Shown: one piece after another, positions 8,686 to 17,244 of the stretch | How positions within the stretch are numbered: the first letter of the stretch is position 1 | Layout of the letters: each line of letters begins with the position of its first letter | NCBI RefSeq assembly: GCF_018333215.1 | Contig: NZ_BORO01000017.1 | Span: 1 to 64,000 of the forward strand | Length of the DNA stretch: 64,000 nt | DNA from: Oceanobacillus sp. J11TS1 | GTDB taxonomy: Bacteria; Bacillota; Bacilli; Bacillales; Amphibacillaceae | Reading direction: 5' to 3' | The notes under the pieces: generated by a model | Databases searched by the model: none | Seen by the model: only the letters and a program-made list of their open reading frames with translations | What the model was told of the DNA's origin: nothing | Position numbers and translations under genes: made by a program

Positions 8686-8710
8686 ATTCCCTTTTCTTTG
8701 TTTGGTAAAC
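8686..8710 (-). promoter_or_regulatory. Candidate SigB promoter of the Lmo0937-family gene
   Basis: On the minus strand GTTTAC is followed after 13 bp by GGGAAT, close to the SigB consensus GTTTAA-N12-14-GGGWAW. It is correctly oriented and close to the gene. Confidence 0.6.
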
Positions 8711-8776
8711 TAAAATCTAATGGCTTTCGATACATTTTCATTATTCCGGAGGTGTTATAACCTTTTCATCAAAACA

Positions 8777-8926
8777 TTACCTTACAAAACCCCCGTATCT
8801 ATATCTCAAAGCTAACTCGCATGCATTCCAAAGCCTACTCGCTACAACAATATCCGGTTTTTCTGGAAGGGATGGAACCAATTCAGAAACCGTCGCACTA
8901 GCCGCAAAATGATGTTTCTCTTTATT
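8777..8926 (-). pseudogene. Short gene remnant, family not recognised
   Basis: An open leftward frame of 50 codons without a start codon has protein-like composition (VSELVPSLPEKPDIVVASR near the middle, ending RYRYGGFVR). Upstream it is closed by TGA. It is probably the tail of a decayed gene. Confidence 0.3.
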
Positions 8927-8933
8927 TCAGCAC

Positions 8934-8976
8934 AAAAAAGTGAGCTCGTTTATATGCTAACGGCTCACTCTTTTTG
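8934..8976 (-). terminator. Bidirectional terminator beside the rpn pseudogene
   Basis: AAAAAAGTGAGC pairs with GCTCACTCTTTTT around a 17-nt loop. It lies just past the stop codon of the leftward Rpn reading frame. Confidence 0.7.
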
Positions 8977-9008
8977 CTTATTAAAAACGTATAACCTTTT
9001 CTATTTTT

Positions 9009-10038
9009 CTACTCGCTTGCAAGCTTCTCAATTTCCTCTTTGCTTAATTTTGTAATTTCTGCTATTTGGCTGATCGGCATTCCTTTTGCAATCAATTCTA
9101 AGGCTATTTCCTGTCTACCTTTCTCTAGCCCCTTCTCAAAATAGGAATTGGGCAGCTGAAGCACCACTTCTTTTTCTCTTTCCGGCAAATTATCAATTTT
9201 CTCCATCATTTGAGCTTCCTCCTTTTCGTTTAGTTTCAAATAGGCCTCAAAAAAGCCGTATATAAAGTGAAACTTCATTCAGTGGGGTTCTGAATGTTAG
9301 TTGAACCAATCGGGCCGTTACTGGCTGTTGGACCTCCCACTTGGAAATAACGAGTTTCCTTATTTTTGATGTGGGAGTCTTACAGCCAGTTACACTGCGA
9401 AGAACTCCATTTTGGCAGGATCAATTTGCATACGGCTAATCATGCGCAAGAATTCCAGCTTCACCTGAACACGTTCATGCTCTTTATACCCCATCTGGCT
9501 GAGTAATGCTGCTACGGCCGGGTTATCTGATTGAATATATTCTTTCCAGTTTTTCTTTTTTAAGTGTAGTTGTAAAAAGTTGAATTGAAGTACGTTTTGA
9601 TGAGGGGTATTTATTCTGAATTGGGTTGGTTCTTCTTTTTTGTCTATTATAACTCAAAACAGCAATGGGTTGAATAGGTTTGCGGTGTTTTGCATAAAGG
9701 TAGCTGAAGTATAAAAACATTCTTTCGGGAAAATCAGCTTCATGAGACGATTGGGCTTCCGTATGAATATGCAGGATTTTGTCCTCATGGTTAAGCTTTA
9801 CCTCTGCCAGAAGGTCTATTTCTTTCTTGGTTCCCTTGATGTAATCCCAATACACCTCTTGCTCTAGGAACGTGACCTCGGAGAAATCAATGTAGGGGTG
9901 AAGATCAGGGAAAAATCCTTCGATGAACTCTTCAAAAAACTCTTTTATCAGCTTTTTAAACAGCCGATCATGCTTCATGTAGTCTGCTTTTTCTTCTAAA
10001 ATAACAGGTGCTGCGAACAAATAAACACTTCCTTTCAT
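9009..10038 (-). pseudogene. Broken Rpn-family nuclease gene (recombination-promoting nuclease/putative transposase)
   Basis: The N-terminal part (from 10038; KHDRLFKKLIKEFFEEF, then a PD-(D/E)XK-like core with EIDLLAEVKL) is shifted out of frame at a run of six Ts (9636-9641). In the second frame the protein continues naturally (LKKKNWKEYIQSDNPAVAA to RMISRMQIDPAKMEF) until about 9405. There an insertion of about 120-130 bp carrying an inverted repeat brings in a stop. The C-terminal helical tail resumes near 9278 (IYGFFEAYLKLNEKEEAQ to the end at 9009). The intact gene would encode roughly 300 aa. Two independent lesions make it non-functional unless the frameshift is a sequence error. Confidence 0.85.
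9316..9400. mobile_element. Hairpin insertion in rpn, possible IS605/TnpB-type end remnant
   Basis: An imperfect inverted repeat of about 25 bp (arms 9316-9340 and 9371-9397) contains CCTCCCAC and GTGGGAG. The motifs GTGGGAGTCTTAC and AGCCAGTTACACTGCGA also occur at 56388-56400 and 56470-56486. The structure is compatible with a deleted IS200/IS605-type element end (or a MITE) inserted in the rpn coding sequence. No transposase gene remains. The family assignment is inference. Confidence 0.5.
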
Positions 10039-10181
10039 TAAATTGTCTTTATTTTAACAATCATTACAAAATAATGCTAGTTTTTATTTCAGATCAATCC
10101 CACCAATAACTAAGCTGGCTTCACCTCTATTTACGTATAGACAAATTATTTTAAGAGCACCTTTACTTTCTAAATAAAACC

Positions 10182-10207
10182 ATGTACTATATATCTTAAA
10201 GATACAT
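10182..10207 (+). promoter_or_regulatory. Possible PadR operator
   Basis: ATGT (10182-10185) and ACAT (10204-10207) flank an AT-rich dyad containing ATATCTTAAAGATA, about 26 bp upstream of the padR-type start. PadR regulators often bind ATGT-N-ACAT palindromes and repress their own operons. Confidence 0.4.
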
Positions 10208-10232
10208 ATCATTATGATATAGGATGAGATAA

Positions 10233-10772
10233 ATGCAAAAATATAACGATACCACATATGCAATACTCGGCATTTTGACAACACACTGCCACTCAGGCTA
10301 TGAGATAAAGCAATTCATTGATAATAGCCTGAATCATTTTTGGAAAATCAGCTATGGACAGATTTACCCGACATTAAAGCGGCTGGAAGAAGAAGGTTTG
10401 GCTACCATTCAAACATCCTCACAGGAAGGGAAACCAGATCGTAAGGAATACTTCCTAACAGAGAAAGGGAAAGAAGTTCTAAAAGGTTGGTTGGAACAGC
10501 CGTTAAAGCAATTACCAGTTGAACGGAATGAAGTATTGTTGAAACTGTTTTTCGGCAGGCATCAGACGAAAAAACAATCCATCCTTCTGTTAGAAGATTA
10601 TAAGCAAAAACTAGAGAAGCTATATCAGGCTTATGAAGCAATTGAAGAAGGAATTGCTTGCCATAGTAATAATCATAGCGATGCAAAATATTGGATGTTT
10701 ACCTTGGATTATGGAAAACGAGTGACAGAGGCTGCTATTGCATGGTGTGAAGCAACAATAAAAGAACTTTAA
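10233..10772 (+). CDS. PadR family transcriptional regulator
   Basis: The 179-aa protein has the PadR winged helix at residues 8-85 (ILGILTTHCHSGYEIKQFI, then YGQIYPTLKRLEEEGL) and a C-terminal coiled-coil dimerisation region (vir-type, residues 95-175). PadR proteins repress stress or efflux genes and respond to small molecules. It is the first gene of a three-gene rightward unit, followed after 22 bp by a membrane protein and then by a DUF4188 protein. A dyad upstream suggests autorepression. The inducer is unknown. Confidence 0.9.
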   Translation: MQKYNDTTYAILGILTTHCHSGYEIKQFIDNSLNHFWKISYGQIYPTLKRLEEEGLATIQTSSQEGKPDRKEYFLTEKGKEVLKGWLEQPLKQLPVERNEVLLKLFFGRHQTKKQSILLLEDYKQKLEKLYQAYEAIEEGIACHSNNHSDAKYWMFTLDYGKRVTEAAIAWCEATIKEL

Positions 10773-10794
10773 CTTTTTACAGGAGGTAAACTAG

Positions 10795-11475
10795 ATGTTT
10801 TCTTTCTTCATTTTTATCCATATTATCGCAGGATTTATCGCTCTAATTACCTTGTGGATGCCACTATTTTTTAGAAAAGGCGGCACTTATCACCGTATTA
10901 CAGGCTGGATTTTTACTTACAGCATGTTTATTATCAGTGCTACTTCCATATACTTGTCCTTATACAGAATTAGCTTGGATGAAAGTCAGACAACAGCGCA
11001 ATTTTCTTTCTCTATTTTCCTGATTTTTATTGCAATTCTTAGCTTTTCTACTGCAACATATGGATTACGTGTACTTCAATTTAAGAAACATGCAGGAAAA
11101 CATCGTCATGCTCTAGATTGGTTTATTCCAATCCTTCTTTTTACAAGTGCAACTGTCATGAGCATATATGGATTTCTACTTGGAGATCCTCTATTATCAT
11201 GGTTTCCTATGATAGGCATTTTTCTGTCTATATCTTACATGCTTTATTGGTGGCGCAATCCCAGGTTTAAAAACAACTGGTTGATAGAGCATCTGACAGG
11301 AATGTTAAGTTGTGGTATTTCAACGGTGACTGCCTTTGTTGTTTTTGGAGCTCCTCGTATTTTCGGATTAAATGAAAGCGCCATATTGTTATGGTTTGCA
11401 CCGACCATTATCCTTGTACCGCTTATCATTTACTTTTCAATTAAATACAACAAAAAGGCTGTGAAATTAAACTGA
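10795..11475 (+). CDS. Integral membrane protein, DUF2306-like
   Basis: The 226-aa protein has about six to seven hydrophobic helices with an early FIHIIAGFIALITLWMPLF helix and the HRITGW motif near residue 40, a pattern seen in predicted membrane proteins of the DUF2306 type. It follows the PadR gene by 22 bp with the ribosome site AGGAGG and precedes the DUF4188 gene by 40 bp. No catalytic function is known. The operon context suggests it is the target of the PadR regulator. Confidence 0.6.
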   Translation: MFSFFIFIHIIAGFIALITLWMPLFFRKGGTYHRITGWIFTYSMFIISATSIYLSLYRISLDESQTTAQFSFSIFLIFIAILSFSTATYGLRVLQFKKHAGKHRHALDWFIPILLFTSATVMSIYGFLLGDPLLSWFPMIGIFLSISYMLYWWRNPRFKNNWLIEHLTGMLSCGISTVTAFVVFGAPRIFGLNESAILLWFAPTIILVPLIIYFSIKYNKKAVKLN

Positions 11476-11515
11476 AATCTTTCGGTCCAAATCCCTATAA
11501 AAGGAGGAATTATCC

Positions 11516-12001
11516 ATGGGTAAAAAAATATATACTGGTAGATACACCACAGAGAATGATCAGGATGTTGTTGTTTTCATTATTGGAATGCGCATCAATA
11601 AAAGACTGGCGGTTCACAAATGGGGACCGGTGTTTACAGCAATGCCCGGGATGATTAGGGAACTTCATGAAAATCAGGATGAGTTAGGATTTCTTTCTAT
11701 GGAAAGTTACTTTGGCCTGCGCACCACCATGATGGTTCAATACTGGCGTTCTACAGAAGATTTGCTCGCTTATGCAAAAGGGGAAAAACATTTGAAGGCA
11801 TGGCAGCATTTTAACAAAAGGGTTAGGGAAAATGACGCTGTCGGCATTTATCATGAAACCTATCAAATAAAGGCTGGTAGTTATGAAACTGTCTATCGAA
11901 AAATGCCATTATTCGGTATGGGAAATGCGAAAAAGCACATCCCTATCGCGGCACAAAACAATTCCGCCCGTAAACGGCTTCAGCGTGTGAAAACAAACTA
12001 A
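11516..12001 (+). CDS. DUF4188 domain protein
   Basis: The 161-aa protein contains MRINKRLAVHKWGPVFTAMP and a TMMVQYWRSTEDLLAYAK segment, matching the DUF4188 family, which has a predicted dimeric alpha/beta-barrel (ABM-like) fold resembling heme-degrading or monooxygenase-like proteins. AAAGGAGGA precedes the ATG. It is the third gene of the PadR operon. DUF4188 genes commonly sit next to PadR-type regulators. The substrate is unknown. Confidence 0.75.
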   Translation: MGKKIYTGRYTTENDQDVVVFIIGMRINKRLAVHKWGPVFTAMPGMIRELHENQDELGFLSMESYFGLRTTMMVQYWRSTEDLLAYAKGEKHLKAWQHFNKRVRENDAVGIYHETYQIKAGSYETVYRKMPLFGMGNAKKHIPIAAQNNSARKRLQRVKTN

Positions 12002-12132
12002 ACTAGTATCAGATACTATCCTTTCTTCGCTCACCAAGAATAAACAAGAATTTAAGACGGCTTCCGTACAGAAGATGATTGGTTGGAATGTTGGAGCATG
12101 ACAAAATTTAATCATATGGCTTGTACAACTAA

Positions 12133-12300
12133 TTACTTTTTTCTTTTAATACGTCCATGATTATCAATATATATTTCTGCAAGACCAAGAGTAGATGCCT
12201 TTCTAAGCAACTCATCCGTTCTGTTACGAGATGCTTTTAACATGGCTTTCTGTTTTCTTTCCATGTTCAAACTATGCCTTTTGTTTACTGTCATAGTCAT
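12133..12300 (-). CDS. Small basic protein coupled to an SOS-boxed membrane GAF protein
   Basis: The 55-aa, Lys/Arg-rich protein begins MTMTVNKRHSLNMERKQKA and ends HGRIKRKK, with a central helix (NRTDELLRKASTLGL). Its ATG lies 5 bp after the stop codon of the upstream membrane protein, and AAGGGTG at the end of that gene can act as its ribosome site, so translation is probably coupled. In size, charge and position it resembles SpoIISB-type antitoxins, but I see no convincing residue-level homology. An antitoxin or partner role is inference. Confidence 0.55.
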   Translation of the reverse strand: MTMTVNKRHSLNMERKQKAMLKASRNRTDELLRKASTLGLAEIYIDNHGRIKRKK

Positions 12301-12305
12301 TATAA

Positions 12306-13265
12306 CTACACCCTTTCCCTTTTGTTTGCTATTTTATCATAAAAATGCGCTAACGCACATATATCTGCGTAAAAAATTACCGTTCGCTTATCATCTTCCT
12401 TAAACTCATTTATATCCTCACTTTGAATACAAAGAACTCCCACAATGTCTTTTCCTATTTTAATCGGCACTCCCAAAATAGAACCGTACTCATGTCTTGG
12501 TGCATGTGTACCTTGAAAATAAATACTTTCAGATACATTAGATATCAGTACTGTTTTACCAGTTTTCCAAATATGACCTGCAAAACCTTCCCCTTTTTTA
12601 AATTTTCTGTTGCGAGAAGATGAAAATTCAATTCTGTTATATGCAAACATCTCTAATTCATTTTGCTCATTGATAAAATATATAGTAGATGACTTATCAG
12701 ATCTATCCTCTAATAATATAGTTACGCATTCATCTAATACATTATTACAAAACTCCCATTTCCAGTACGGCTTACCTTCATGCAGTAATTGCAACAGCGA
12801 TCGAACCAATCGACTTGCATTTTTATGATGTCTTATAAAAATGTCACTTATATAACCTACTTCTACTAATTCATTGTCTTTCAGTTCTAATTCATCTAAC
12901 AATTTCTCATTGTATTCCTCTTGTTGCTGTAATTCAGATTGGAGAGTTGCATTCTCTTTTATCAATTTCAAGTCATTGCTGTCATGCTTTTCAAAATCTT
13001 TATGATACATAAAATTAGGTATATTAGCTGTACCTAACGACACAACATCAGAGTTAGAACGAATTTCTCGGGCTAAGGCCATGGTTGAAAAGATAATTGT
13101 AATGGCACTGCATATAACTAGAAATATACTTTTAACTTTTATTTGACTGTCTGGATATATCCATTTGTGAATAGTATTAAAAGTTTCACTGATAGTTAAA
13201 AAAATCATGCATACTAATAAAAAAGCAATAACATAGCTTAATGTTATTTTCCATGTTTTAGACAT
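12306..13265 (-). CDS. Two-TM membrane protein with coiled coil and GAF domain
   Basis: From ATG 13265 (ribosome site GGAGAGGGG) the protein is 319 aa. It has two N-terminal membrane helices (about residues 8-27 and 42-60), a linker, a Glu/Gln-rich coiled coil (about 95-130) and a GAF domain (about 150-310; KFKKGEGFAGHIWKTGK and ILGVPIKIGKDIVGVLCIQS are diagnostic). GAF domains bind small ligands. No kinase, HD or cyclase domain follows. A LexA box and a sigma-A promoter lie about 100-150 bp upstream, so DNA damage should induce it. It is co-transcribed with a 55-aa basic protein. Confidence 0.75.
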   Translation of the reverse strand: MSKTWKITLSYVIAFLLVCMIFLTISETFNTIHKWIYPDSQIKVKSIFLVICSAITIIFSTMALAREIRSNSDVVSLGTANIPNFMYHKDFEKHDSNDLKLIKENATLQSELQQQEEYNEKLLDELELKDNELVEVGYISDIFIRHHKNASRLVRSLLQLLHEGKPYWKWEFCNNVLDECVTILLEDRSDKSSTIYFINEQNELEMFAYNRIEFSSSRNRKFKKGEGFAGHIWKTGKTVLISNVSESIYFQGTHAPRHEYGSILGVPIKIGKDIVGVLCIQSEDINEFKEDDKRTVIFYADICALAHFYDKIANKRERV

Positions 13266-13371
13266 GTACCCCTCTCCTCTTTTATGTGTTTGCAATTAAA
13301 TGTAATCCAGCTCTTAATGCTATTTTGTTAATAATCCCCTGCTCTTTCTCATTACTTCGCTTGATAAGTTA

Positions 13372-13413
13372 ATTATATAACCTACACCCCTATAAAACAA
13401 GAACAAATGTTCC
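13372..13413 (-). promoter_or_regulatory. LexA box and promoter of the membrane GAF operon
   Basis: On the minus strand TTGTTT (13395-13400) and TATAAT (13372-13377) are separated by exactly 17 bp. The sequence GAACAAATGTTC (13401-13412, plus strand) is a full match to the LexA core GAAC-RNRY-GTTY and abuts the -35. LexA binding would block this promoter. The leader is about 100 nt long. Confidence 0.75.
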
Positions 13414-13659
13414 TTTGTTTAGGGATTTTTTCTATGGAAGACAAACAAATCCCTTCAACCTGACTACCTCCAATTTATTTACAGAATCTAAGTATAGGAC
13501 AGTTCTAAAGTAAAAATATGCAGTCTGCTCCCCACTTACCAGCTCAATTTCTCCGTCAAAAAAATCCCCAAAAAATTTTTTAATAAATAATAATGCTATA
13601 AACCCCTTGTATACCTACATTTCCGACACTAAAAATAGACAATTTCTACAATTTGGGAT

Positions 13660-13687
13660 TTGACTTTTCGGAAATTTTAACTATATT
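13660..13687 (+). promoter_or_regulatory. Promoter of the MFS-amidohydrolase operon
   Basis: TTGACT (13660-13665) and TATATT (13682-13687) are separated by 16 bp. The predicted start of transcription falls in the adjacent palindrome. Confidence 0.6.
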
Positions 13688-13689
13688 AG

Positions 13690-13707
13690 TTTTATACATG
13701 TATAAAA
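13690..13707 (+). promoter_or_regulatory. TetR-type operator in front of the MFS operon
   Basis: TTTTATACATGTATAAAA is a perfect 18-bp palindrome overlapping the transcription start and lying 18 bp before the GTG start. The same core recurs in front of the tetR-type gene at 16519-16534, so the TetR protein probably represses both units. Confidence 0.8.
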
Positions 13708-13724
13708 AGAAAAGAGGGAAGCTT

Positions 13725-15029
13725 GTGGAATCAAATTCAACTATCAGAGGATTAAAGGATCGTATCGCACCACTTTTTTTCTTATCTGCAGCGGTATCGA
13801 TTGTAAATATTCTTTTTCTACCAATTATTTTTTATGTTCCTTTTCAGAAAGTTTTTGAATTAACGAATGAACAAATGGGAACATTACTGGCCGCTTATGC
13901 AAGCTTAGCTGTTCCTGGCTATGTCGTCGGCGGCTGGTTGAGTGATAAATTCTCTGGAAAAACATTAGTGACTACATCGGTGCTAAGTACATCTATATTA
14001 GGTTTTTGGATGGCTACCATTCCAAGTTATCAGACATTATTAATTATCTTTTTCTTAATGTCTATTACATTAGGTTTATTCCTATGGAGTGCTCAGATTA
14101 AATGTCTGAGAATGCTCGGAGATAACTCAGAACAAGGAAAAATATTTGGATTTTCCATGGCAATCGATGGAGCCATCAGTGTTATTCTTTGTATTGGGCT
14201 GGCTTATTTAGTTGGAGGCAGCATTGAAACGGTAGCCGGATTTCGGATCATTATTCTGACCTTCAGTATTTTCTTTACAATAATCGGAATAGGTATTTAC
14301 TTTTTCTATGATTATAAAAAATATAGTGCGAAACAAGATCCTAACGCGCTGAGTGATAGGATAACGTTAAAATCCCTTTTAACCGCAATAAAAATGCCAG
14401 TTACTTGGATTATTGCCATTATTTCGTTTGGAGTATATGTCGAGTCTACTGCACTCAGCTATATGAGTCCTTATCTAAATCTAGCTTATGAAATGCCTGC
14501 TGCTTGGGCTGCTATATTTGCAGCAATTGTCCGCTACGGTATTAAAATTGTAGCTGCACCAGCGGGGGGATTAATTCGTGATAAAATCGGCAGAACGGCT
14601 CCGCTGGTTTACAGCACTGTTACGCCGGCAATTATCATTATTCTGGTTCTTGCTTTTATCCCTAGAAATCCCGATTACCTCGTCTTAGCAATTGTACTTG
14701 CATTTGCAGCAATTTTCTTTAGCCGCTTAAGCTATACGGCAGCGAATATGCCTCTAGCTGAATTAAAAGCGCCAATTGCACTTGCTGGTACAATTACTGG
14801 GTTAGCATTAATGTTGGGCTATAGCTCCGATTTATTCCTTCCTACCTTAATCGGTCATTTATTAGATGCGCATGGCGTGAATGGATTTAACTATGTATTC
14901 GCCATTATGATTGCAGGAATGTGCATTATGCTTTCAGGCGTATTTTGGCTTAATTATGAAGGGAAGAAGTTACGAGAAAGCGAACAAGCAGAAGCATTAT
15001 CAATTGAATTAGATAAAAAATCATCTTAA
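13725..15029 (+). CDS. MFS transporter
   Basis: The predicted start is GTG 13725, preceded by AAAGAGGG; a longer frame begins upstream but would run through the operator. The product is a 434-aa, 12-helix major facilitator protein with the MFS loop 2-3 motif (GGWLSDKFSGK, near residue 60). It has a basic loop between the halves and ends in a charged tail. It is followed 56 bp later by an amidohydrolase gene, so it probably imports or exports the substrate or product of that enzyme. It is regulated by the nearby TetR protein through the palindrome at 13690. Confidence 0.85.
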   Translation: MESNSTIRGLKDRIAPLFFLSAAVSIVNILFLPIIFYVPFQKVFELTNEQMGTLLAAYASLAVPGYVVGGWLSDKFSGKTLVTTSVLSTSILGFWMATIPSYQTLLIIFFLMSITLGLFLWSAQIKCLRMLGDNSEQGKIFGFSMAIDGAISVILCIGLAYLVGGSIETVAGFRIIILTFSIFFTIIGIGIYFFYDYKKYSAKQDPNALSDRITLKSLLTAIKMPVTWIIAIISFGVYVESTALSYMSPYLNLAYEMPAAWAAIFAAIVRYGIKIVAAPAGGLIRDKIGRTAPLVYSTVTPAIIIILVLAFIPRNPDYLVLAIVLAFAAIFFSRLSYTAANMPLAELKAPIALAGTITGLALMLGYSSDLFLPTLIGHLLDAHGVNGFNYVFAIMIAGMCIMLSGVFWLNYEGKKLRESEQAEALSIELDKKSS

Positions 15030-15085
15030 TTATTTCATTTAACGGAATAATTATTTTACCTTGAAAATTAGAAAGGATGTTACCA

Positions 15086-16276
15086 TTGCTTATTCTAAGA
15101 AACTGTAAATTTATCAATTTCCTAACTGAGGATATAGATTTTGAGACAGGGGATATCATTATTGAGGGAGACACGATTAAAGAAATTACAAAACCAAACG
15201 TATTCCACGATGAACATTATCAAGAAATAGACGTCCAAGGCAAAACAGTAATGCCAGGAATTATTGATATGCATGTACACCTATCATTCGTTCGCCCAAC
15301 ACAAGCAGAAATACTAATATTGGATGGACCCTCCTTCGCTTTTGACTGTTTGAAATATGCGCAGCATCTACTAAACATTGGTGTCACCACTGCTCGAGAT
15401 GTAGGAGATGATAAGTCTTTCCCAACCGTTGCATTACGGAATGCTGTTGATGAAGGGATTGTGAAAGGTCCGAGAGTGATAGCTTCCGGATCTACCCTTT
15501 GTCCGCATGAACCAGGGGTTGATATCATGGAAAACCTACTTGAGTATGTTACCGGCCCAATGGAAATGCGACGACTTGTACGTCAGAATTTCCAGAAGGG
15601 TGCTGATTTCATTAAGCTTTACGGCAGTGGTTCAATGATGGCTTTTGAAAGTGAACCTGGAGTTCGTATTTTAGAGGAAGATGAAATCAAAGAAGCGGTG
15701 AAGATTGCTAGTTTAAGAGGTTCTCATGTTGCAATGCATGCTCACGGTACAGAAGCAATTGACGTTGGTGTAAAAGCAGGTGTGCGCACGATTGAACATG
15801 CTAGTTTTATTTCCGATGATACATTGAAATATCTTGAGGGAAAGACAGACCAAGGTATTGTACCTACTCTGGCAATTCTCCAGGACCTGATTTACAGCAA
15901 TGATTATGCTGAATTTGAAAATGCAAGGGATAAAGTAAACCAGCTAAAAAAACAAGTACAAGCGTCTCTTTCTAATGCAGCAAATTACGATGTTCTAATC
16001 GGCTGGGGAACGGACGTATCCTATGATTCCTATAAAAAGAATCCATGTTCAGAGTTTAAAATGAGAAAAGAATTTCTTGGTTATGAAAACAAGGAAATCT
16101 TAAAACAAGCTACAATTAATAGCGCGAAGCTACTCATGCTAGACGATAAAATAGGAACAGTGAAAGCAAATAAGCAAGCCGATTTAATCATTGTTGATGG
16201 AGATCCTGTAGAAGATATCAGCGTTATGTATGATATTCCAAGCCATGTTATAAAGTCAGGAGAATGGATCCGTTAA
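15086..16276 (+). CDS. Metal-dependent amidohydrolase (imidazolonepropionase/prolidase-like)
   Basis: The protein has an amidohydrolase-superfamily TIM barrel with the metal-binding DMHVH near residue 55, the bridging Lys in GADFIKLYGSG, the His residues in VAMHAHG and TIEHASF, and the Asp in IGWGTDVSYD. This is the binuclear-zinc set of COG1228-type enzymes that cleave amide, dipeptide or cyclic amide bonds. AGAAAGGATG is best spaced for TTG 15086; the overlapping ATG 15077 has no ribosome site. The length is about 396 aa. Being co-operonic with an MFS transporter under TetR control suggests catabolism or detoxification of a xenobiotic or peptide-like compound. Confidence 0.85.
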   Translation: MLILRNCKFINFLTEDIDFETGDIIIEGDTIKEITKPNVFHDEHYQEIDVQGKTVMPGIIDMHVHLSFVRPTQAEILILDGPSFAFDCLKYAQHLLNIGVTTARDVGDDKSFPTVALRNAVDEGIVKGPRVIASGSTLCPHEPGVDIMENLLEYVTGPMEMRRLVRQNFQKGADFIKLYGSGSMMAFESEPGVRILEEDEIKEAVKIASLRGSHVAMHAHGTEAIDVGVKAGVRTIEHASFISDDTLKYLEGKTDQGIVPTLAILQDLIYSNDYAEFENARDKVNQLKKQVQASLSNAANYDVLIGWGTDVSYDSYKKNPCSEFKMRKEFLGYENKEILKQATINSAKLLMLDDKIGTVKANKQADLIIVDGDPVEDISVMYDIPSHVIKSGEWIR

Positions 16277-16290
16277 ATATGCTATCTTTT

Positions 16291-16330
16291 GCCCCTGCTA
16301 AAAGCAATGCTTTTAGCAGGGGGCATTTCT
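16291..16330 (+). terminator. Terminator after the amidohydrolase gene
   Basis: A 15-bp near-perfect stem (GCCCCTGCTAAAAGC with GCTTTTAGCAGGGGGC) has a 3-nt loop and is followed by ATTTCT. Confidence 0.75.
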
Positions 16331-16518
16331 ATGATGTCTTGATTGCTTCCCACCGTGTATAATTCTCTTTTCCCATGATATTTCACTTTCTTTCCTTTAT
16401 AATAATTATAAAAGCAACTATCTATTATAAATGGCTTTTGAGCTGAGTTTAGATATTCAATCCTTCTAAGCTATCTACCATCCCAGTAAATTTATATTCA
16501 GCAATACATAACAATTCC

Positions 16519-16534
16519 TTTATACATGTATAAA
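16519..16534 (+). promoter_or_regulatory. TetR-type operator in front of the regulator gene
   Basis: TTTATACATGTATAAA is a perfect 16-bp palindrome, 19 bp upstream of the tetR-type ATG. It matches the core of the palindrome at 13690-13707, and the following AAAAGAGGG leader is also shared. Confidence 0.8.
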
Positions 16535-16553
16535 ATCGAAAAGAGGGTTTTCT

Positions 16554-17207
16554 ATGCGTTACGAGAGATATATTGATGAGAAAGAAAAAGAAATATTATC
16601 CAATCCTACTGCACAAAAAATATTAAATGCCTCGATTGATATTTTTTTGGAGAATGGATACCATGCTGTCACACTAAGGGATATCGCTAATCAGACAAAT
16701 TCGAATTTGGGGCTGATACCGTATTACTTTAAATCAAAAGAAAACCTGGCAAATTACGTCTATAAACACATCGCTGACTCTGTAAAACAACAAATTATCG
16801 ATATTGATTTTAGCCATTTAAATGCAATTGAAAAGATTTACATATCCACCATTCTCTCTTGGCATTACTTAGATAAAAAAGAAGATTTTTCAAGATTTTT
16901 CTATGAATTTTATGAGTCAGCTGGACCAGCAAAATCACCCAGTAAAGAATTCACTGATATGTCCTACAAGATTATCTCCGAACATAATTTACAAGTGAGC
17001 ATGGCCGAAAATGAAATCTTTTTTAATGCGATGATGGGTTCTGAATGGGTACTGACCCTTAAAAGGCATAAAGGAGAACTAAATATTTCATTAGAAGAGA
17101 TTGTTAATCTATTACTCTCTAATTATTTATATAACATTGGCTTATCTGATAAATTGATTGCGCAAACAATTAAAAACAGCCTGGATTTTCTAGAGGGATT
17201 GAAATAA
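16554..17207 (+). CDS. TetR/AcrR family transcriptional regulator
   Basis: The 217-aa protein has a TetR helix-turn-helix at residues 20-65 (ILNASIDIFLENGYHAVTLRDIA, then NLGLIPYYFKSKENLANYVY). The C-terminal ligand domain is unique, as usual. It sits downstream of the MFS-amidohydrolase operon in the same direction but behind a strong terminator and with its own operator. The shared palindromes support repression of that operon and autorepression. The inducer is probably the transported compound. Confidence 0.9.
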   Translation: MRYERYIDEKEKEILSNPTAQKILNASIDIFLENGYHAVTLRDIANQTNSNLGLIPYYFKSKENLANYVYKHIADSVKQQIIDIDFSHLNAIEKIYISTILSWHYLDKKEDFSRFFYEFYESAGPAKSPSKEFTDMSYKIISEHNLQVSMAENEIFFNAMMGSEWVLTLKRHKGELNISLEEIVNLLLSNYLYNIGLSDKLIAQTIKNSLDFLEGLK

Positions 17208-17244
17208 GCATATTAAATTTCACTTATAGTTGGCTATTCCTAAG

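Noticed and set aside
10084-10284. A 66-codon leftward frame overlapping the start of the PadR gene.
   Set aside because: It overlaps a well-supported gene and its promoter, has no ribosome site and a low-complexity hydrophobic composition.
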